From: Symbiodinium natans
Taxonomy: Eukaryota > Sar > Dinophyceae > Suessiales > Symbiodiniaceae
NCBI GenBank assembly: GCA_905221605.1
Contig: CAJNDS010002510.1
Location: 78,501-142,500, forward strand
DNA: 64,000 nucleotides
Reading direction: 5' to 3'
Shown here: positions 61,501-64,000 of the stretch, piece by piece
How the letters are laid out: each line of letters opens with the position of its first letter
Position numbering within the stretch: the first letter of the stretch is position 1
Made by a program: the position numbers and the translations under genes
The notes under the pieces: model-generated
What the model saw: only the letters and a program-made list of their open reading frames with translations
Database searches by the model: none
Told to the model about the DNA's origin: nothing

Positions 61501-63760
61501 AAACCCAGGACCTTGTCTTGGGCTACGACCTCCTCAACGTGCACCTGCATTCGGCCATCTCCCGGGCCGGGGCATTGAAGCTGCGCACAGCAGGCGCCCG
61601 GGGGGGTGACGGGGGTCGAACAGGGTTTAGGGTTTAGGGTTTAGGGTTTAGGGTTTAGGGTTTAGGGTTTAGGGTTTAGGGTTTAGGGTTTGAGGGTTTA
61701 AGTTGAGGGCTTCGGGTTGAGGCTGAGGGTTTCCTCTGTCATAGTGAGGTAACATGTTATATCTTCAAGGTTCTTAGGCTCAATAAGGAACAGAAGTCTA
61801 ATTTCCATTCCTATTCCAACCATGAACTAGTTTCGGGCCGGCAGACGGTCCGAACAAGCAAGCAAAGACAAGCCAAGTCATCAAAGCCAAGCACCCCCGT
61901 AGCCGCGAACCCTTGCGCCCTACTTACCACCTTACCGCCCCAAGGGCCCCAAAGCTGTTCAAGCCCTCGGCCCGAAACCCTAAACCCTAAACCCTAAACC
62001 CTAAACCCTAAACCCCAAACCCTAAACCCCTAAACCCCAAACCCTAAACCCCCTAAACCCTAAACCCTAAACCCTAAACCCTAAACCCTAAACCCGGCAT
62101 CCCCCCCCGGTCGAGAAGGCTCCCGCGGCTGCTCATACTGCCTGGGCCGCCTGATGGGGGTGGCCTCGCGCGCACGCAGCTCCACCTTCGAGACGCGGCA
62201 GATGGGCCACTTGCCGGGGGGGTTTAGGGTTTAGGGTTTAGGGTTTAGGGTTTGGGGTTTGGGGTTTGGGGTTTAGGGTTTAGGGTTTGGTTTTCAGGGG
62301 TCTATGGGTTTAGGGGTGCAGGGGGGTCTCAGGGTTTAGGGTTTAGGGCTAGGTTGGTTCAGGGGTTAGGGGTTTTGGGTTCAGGGGTTGCGAGTTGAAA
62401 CGTTCAGGGTTTAAGTCAGGTTGCGTTTGGCTTACGTAACAATCAAGTAAAGGGGCCCAGAAATTGGAGAGCCACCCATGTGTCTCAAGCGACCTATGTG
62501 AAGTTAGCGCCCACGGGCTGGTTCAGGCAACACCAGCACGTATTGGATTCAGGGTTGGGCTAGGCCCCACCCCCCCACTAATGTCATCACTGCTATCCTT
62601 GTGGTCAGCATTCTGGGTTCTTGTTCAGGACTTTTGAAACCCAGTTGGCATGATAGGGCTATAGTGATAATTTGCGTTCCCCTTCTTATGGAACCCGAAA
62701 TCCCTAAACCCTAAACCCTAAACCCCAAACCCCAGCCCCAAACCTTCTAAGAGCCCAGTATTGCGCCGGCGGCGGGGTTCCCTCCGGGGCCAAGAAAGGC
62801 GATCCATAACACCCCCTTGCACCCTCGACTCCCAAACCCTGAACCCTGAGCCCAAAACCCTAAATCCCTAAACCCTAAACCCTAGACCTAAACCCTAAAC
62901 CCTACATCCTAAACCCTAAGCCCTAAACCCGAAATCCCTAAACCCAAAACCCCAAAATCCCTAAACCCCAAACCCAAAATCCTGAATCCCTGAACCCAAA
63001 ACCCTGAACCCTGAACCCTGAACCCTGAGTGCCAAGTCCTCCACCTGAAAAATCGCAAGAGCCTCGAAGCCCCAACTCGATGCCAGACCCTGAACCCTAA
63101 ACGCGGATCCATAGGTTCGGGTTCAGGGTTCAGGGTTCAGGGTTTAGGGCTTGGGGTTTAAGGTTTAGGGTTGCTTTCTGGAGAAGGCAAGCACGAGACG
63201 AAGGAGATCAACATTGACGGCCGCCTGCTGTTCGACATACTGACGCCCCTCACCTGCAAGAGGGTTGTGGCCGGCTTCTGGAAGGGCTTGGGAAGCCCCA
63301 ACCCTACACCTTAAACCCTAAACCCTAAACCCTAAACCCTAAACCCTAAACCCTAAACCCTAAACCCTAAACCCTAAACCCTAAACCCTGAACCTTCCAG
63401 GCACCCTGGGACGCGTGGAGGTTCAGGGTTTCCTGAGGTTTTGGGGTTAGGGGTTAGGGGGGTGAGGGTTTAGGATTTGGGTGGACGGTGTAAGGACTTA
63501 AGAGGATTTGGTGTTTCAGGTTTGGGTTTGGGTGTGGGGTTTAGGGTTTAGTTGCTGCGCCCCCCCCTTTTTTCAACTGTTAGAAGATCAACCGACACAA
63601 AGACCTCTGTAGTTGTACTCGTAGCTTTGTGGCCCTGCATCCTACAGGCGTCTACCGGTTTTAGACCTCCGCTTTGAGGATCCTCGAGCGTGAGCACAAG
63701 CTCAGTGCCAAGCCCCAGCTCGGACGTGGGGGTGGAGAGAGTGGATCTCGTAGTGGTGAA
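58510..63760 (+). CDS. multi-exon gene of unknown product (3' exon chain)
   Basis: Candidate exons: 58510-about 58580 (FLYIFAQLGQKAAILPV), 59228-about 59270 (RPFFLKNEGALFR), one near 59335, 59818-59882 (DDEFRAAWAVSGGEGDVGF), 60188-60244 (GAGPPPGPAPSQLVASE), 60994-about 61057 (AALLEKLRDFIVEADPETG), 61509-61593 (DLVLGYDLLNVHLHSAIS), 62116-62204 (GSRGCSYCLGRLMGVAS), 63187-63285 (KHETKEINIDGRLLFDIL, VVAGFWKG), 63401-63420 and 63689-about 63760. From 61509 onward every join keeps phase: TAEGSRGC, RQMGKHETK, FWKGTLGRVE, VEREHKLS. Donors are GC (61594, 62205, 63286) or GT (63421). I do not recognise a family. The chain runs past the window edge. Earlier joins are less certain. Confidence 0.55.
58600..59060. 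repeat. TTTAGGG array expanding into G-rich TTTTTTAGGGGG units
   Basis: Perfect TTTAGGG at 58618-58665 changes to GTTTAGGGG, then to GGTTTTTTAGGG (58725-58850), then to runs of seven or more G with a TTTA spacer (58905-58990). The progressive unit change within one array is striking. Confidence 0.96.
59630..59780. repeat. degenerate CCCTAAA/CCCGAAA tract
   Basis: Heptamers with AACCCGA and CTCTAAA variants before the exon at 59818. TTTAGGG units follow that exon at 59886. Confidence 0.93.
60262..60520. repeat. TTTAGGG array with TTATAGGCTTTAGGG variants
   Basis: Perfect units at 60267-60303, then a looser ~21-bp composite TTAGGGTTATAGGCTTTAGGG repeated about five times. Confidence 0.93.
60893..60977. 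repeat. CCCTAAA array
   Basis: Twelve heptamers, ending 16 bases before the acceptor of the exon at 60994. TTTAGGG units start at 61073. Confidence 0.97.
61400..61506. repeat. CCCTGAA/CCCTAAA array
   Basis: Fifteen heptamers, the last reading CCCAG to form the acceptor of the exon at 61509. Confidence 0.97.
61621..61692. repeat. TTTAGGG array
   Basis: Ten perfect heptamers starting 28 bases after the proposed end of the exon at 61509-61593. Confidence 0.97.
61975..62095. repeat. CCCTAAA array
   Basis: Sixteen heptamers with CCCCTAAA and CCCCAAA variants, ending about 20 bases before the exon at 62116. TTTAGGG resumes at 62222. Confidence 0.97.
62390..62700. other. single-copy intron interior
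   Basis: Unique sequence between a G-rich array (62222-62400) and a C-rich array (62700-63040). No exon or palindrome recognised. Confidence 0.5.
63187..63285 (+). CDS. exon of the 3' chain
   Basis: It follows GGAGAAG and encodes KHETKEINIDGRLLFDI, TPLTCKRVVAGFWK. GC donor at 63286. It joins 62116-62204 as ETRQMGKHETK and 63401 as FWKGTLGRVE. Unusually it has TTTAGGG on the left and CCCTAAA on the right. Confidence 0.6.
63306..63388. repeat. CCCTAAA array
   Basis: Twelve perfect heptamers in the intron between 63285 and 63401. Confidence 0.97.
63401..63420 (+). CDS. 20-nt microexon
   Basis: Preceded by CCTTCCAG and followed by donor GTTCAG. It contributes TLGRVE and is in phase with both neighbours. 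Its small size and position right after a telomere array make it easy for gene finders to miss. Confidence 0.45.
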
Positions 63761-63924
63761 GGCCCTAGACGCCCTAAACCCTAAACCCTCTAAACCCTAA
63801 ACCCCCAAACCCCTAAACCCTAAATCCGAGAGGGCTTACGGCCCCGTGCCCAAGGCCGGCCCCCTTGTGTTTGAAGGGCATTCCACAGAATTCTCTGGGG
63901 CTAGGACCACACGGACCCTAAACC

Positions 63925-63984
63925 CCAACACTCAAGGATTAGGGTTTCGGGTTTAGGGTTTAGGGTTTAGGGTTTAGGGTTAGA
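63925..63984. repeat. TTTAGGG tract near window end
   Basis: Six TTTAGGG-type units, orientation opposite to the CCCTAAA tract at 63772-63825. Confidence 0.95.
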
Positions 63985-64000
63985 CTGTGGGTACCCCTAA

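Overview
The window looks like nuclear DNA of a dinoflagellate. The heptamer TTTAGGG/CCCTAAA, the plant- and dinoflagellate-type telomere repeat, occurs as dozens of interstitial arrays in both orientations. Coding sequence is split into many short exons (20 to about 130 nt, with a few long ones). Introns where protein-family alignment or reading phase fixes both ends include GC-AG and GA-AG as well as GT-AG, which is a dinoflagellate habit. No rRNA, tRNA or CRISPR was recognised. I found no spliced-leader sequence by eye. The species cannot be named from the sequence.

Layout. 1-2350: a GTA/GCA microsatellite, two blocks of a ~40-bp minisatellite, and the first telomere-like tract. 2653-3954: an uninterrupted gene for a protein with four quasi-RRM domains (hnRNP H/F-like). 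3955-10700: mostly non-coding, with a diverged ~0.9-kb direct duplication; one copy carries a CCCTAAA array flanked by an exact 9-bp direct repeat. 10713-11658: a small probable multi-exon gene. 12252-16275: an eight-exon GH2 glycosidase gene (endo-beta-mannosidase-like) with a signal peptide and both catalytic glutamates. 17590-22536: an eight- to ten-exon gene for a proline-rich, probably nuclear protein. 23416-25767: a weaker multi-exon gene. 26215-38555: a many-exon gene whose 3' two thirds encode a membrane-anchored carbon-nitrogen hydrolase of the apolipoprotein N-acyltransferase (Lnt) branch, with the Glu-Lys-Cys triad spread over three exons. 39720-45740: a satellite block, first an ~80-bp minisatellite with an internal duplication and an inversion, then a ~1.16-kb higher-order repeat. 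45971-51820 and 55289-63760: two further exon chains of unknown product, separated by pseudo-palindromic repeat blocks and microsatellites.

The main structural theme is that exon islands repeatedly have CCCTAAA arrays on their left and TTTAGGG arrays on their right. Most introns therefore begin with UUUAGGG tracts and end with CCCUAAA tracts, so they are bounded by inverted telomeric repeats that could fold into a stem. With the 9-bp flanking duplication at 7922-8045 and the direct repeat at both ends of the intron at 35392-35876, this suggests that telomere-repeat-bearing elements have inserted widely and may have created introns. Short palindromic MITE-like elements of at least three families share the introns and spacers.

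Exon boundaries were assigned by eye from reading phase, AG acceptors and family resemblance. Outside the GH2, quasi-RRM and Lnt-like genes they are hypotheses.
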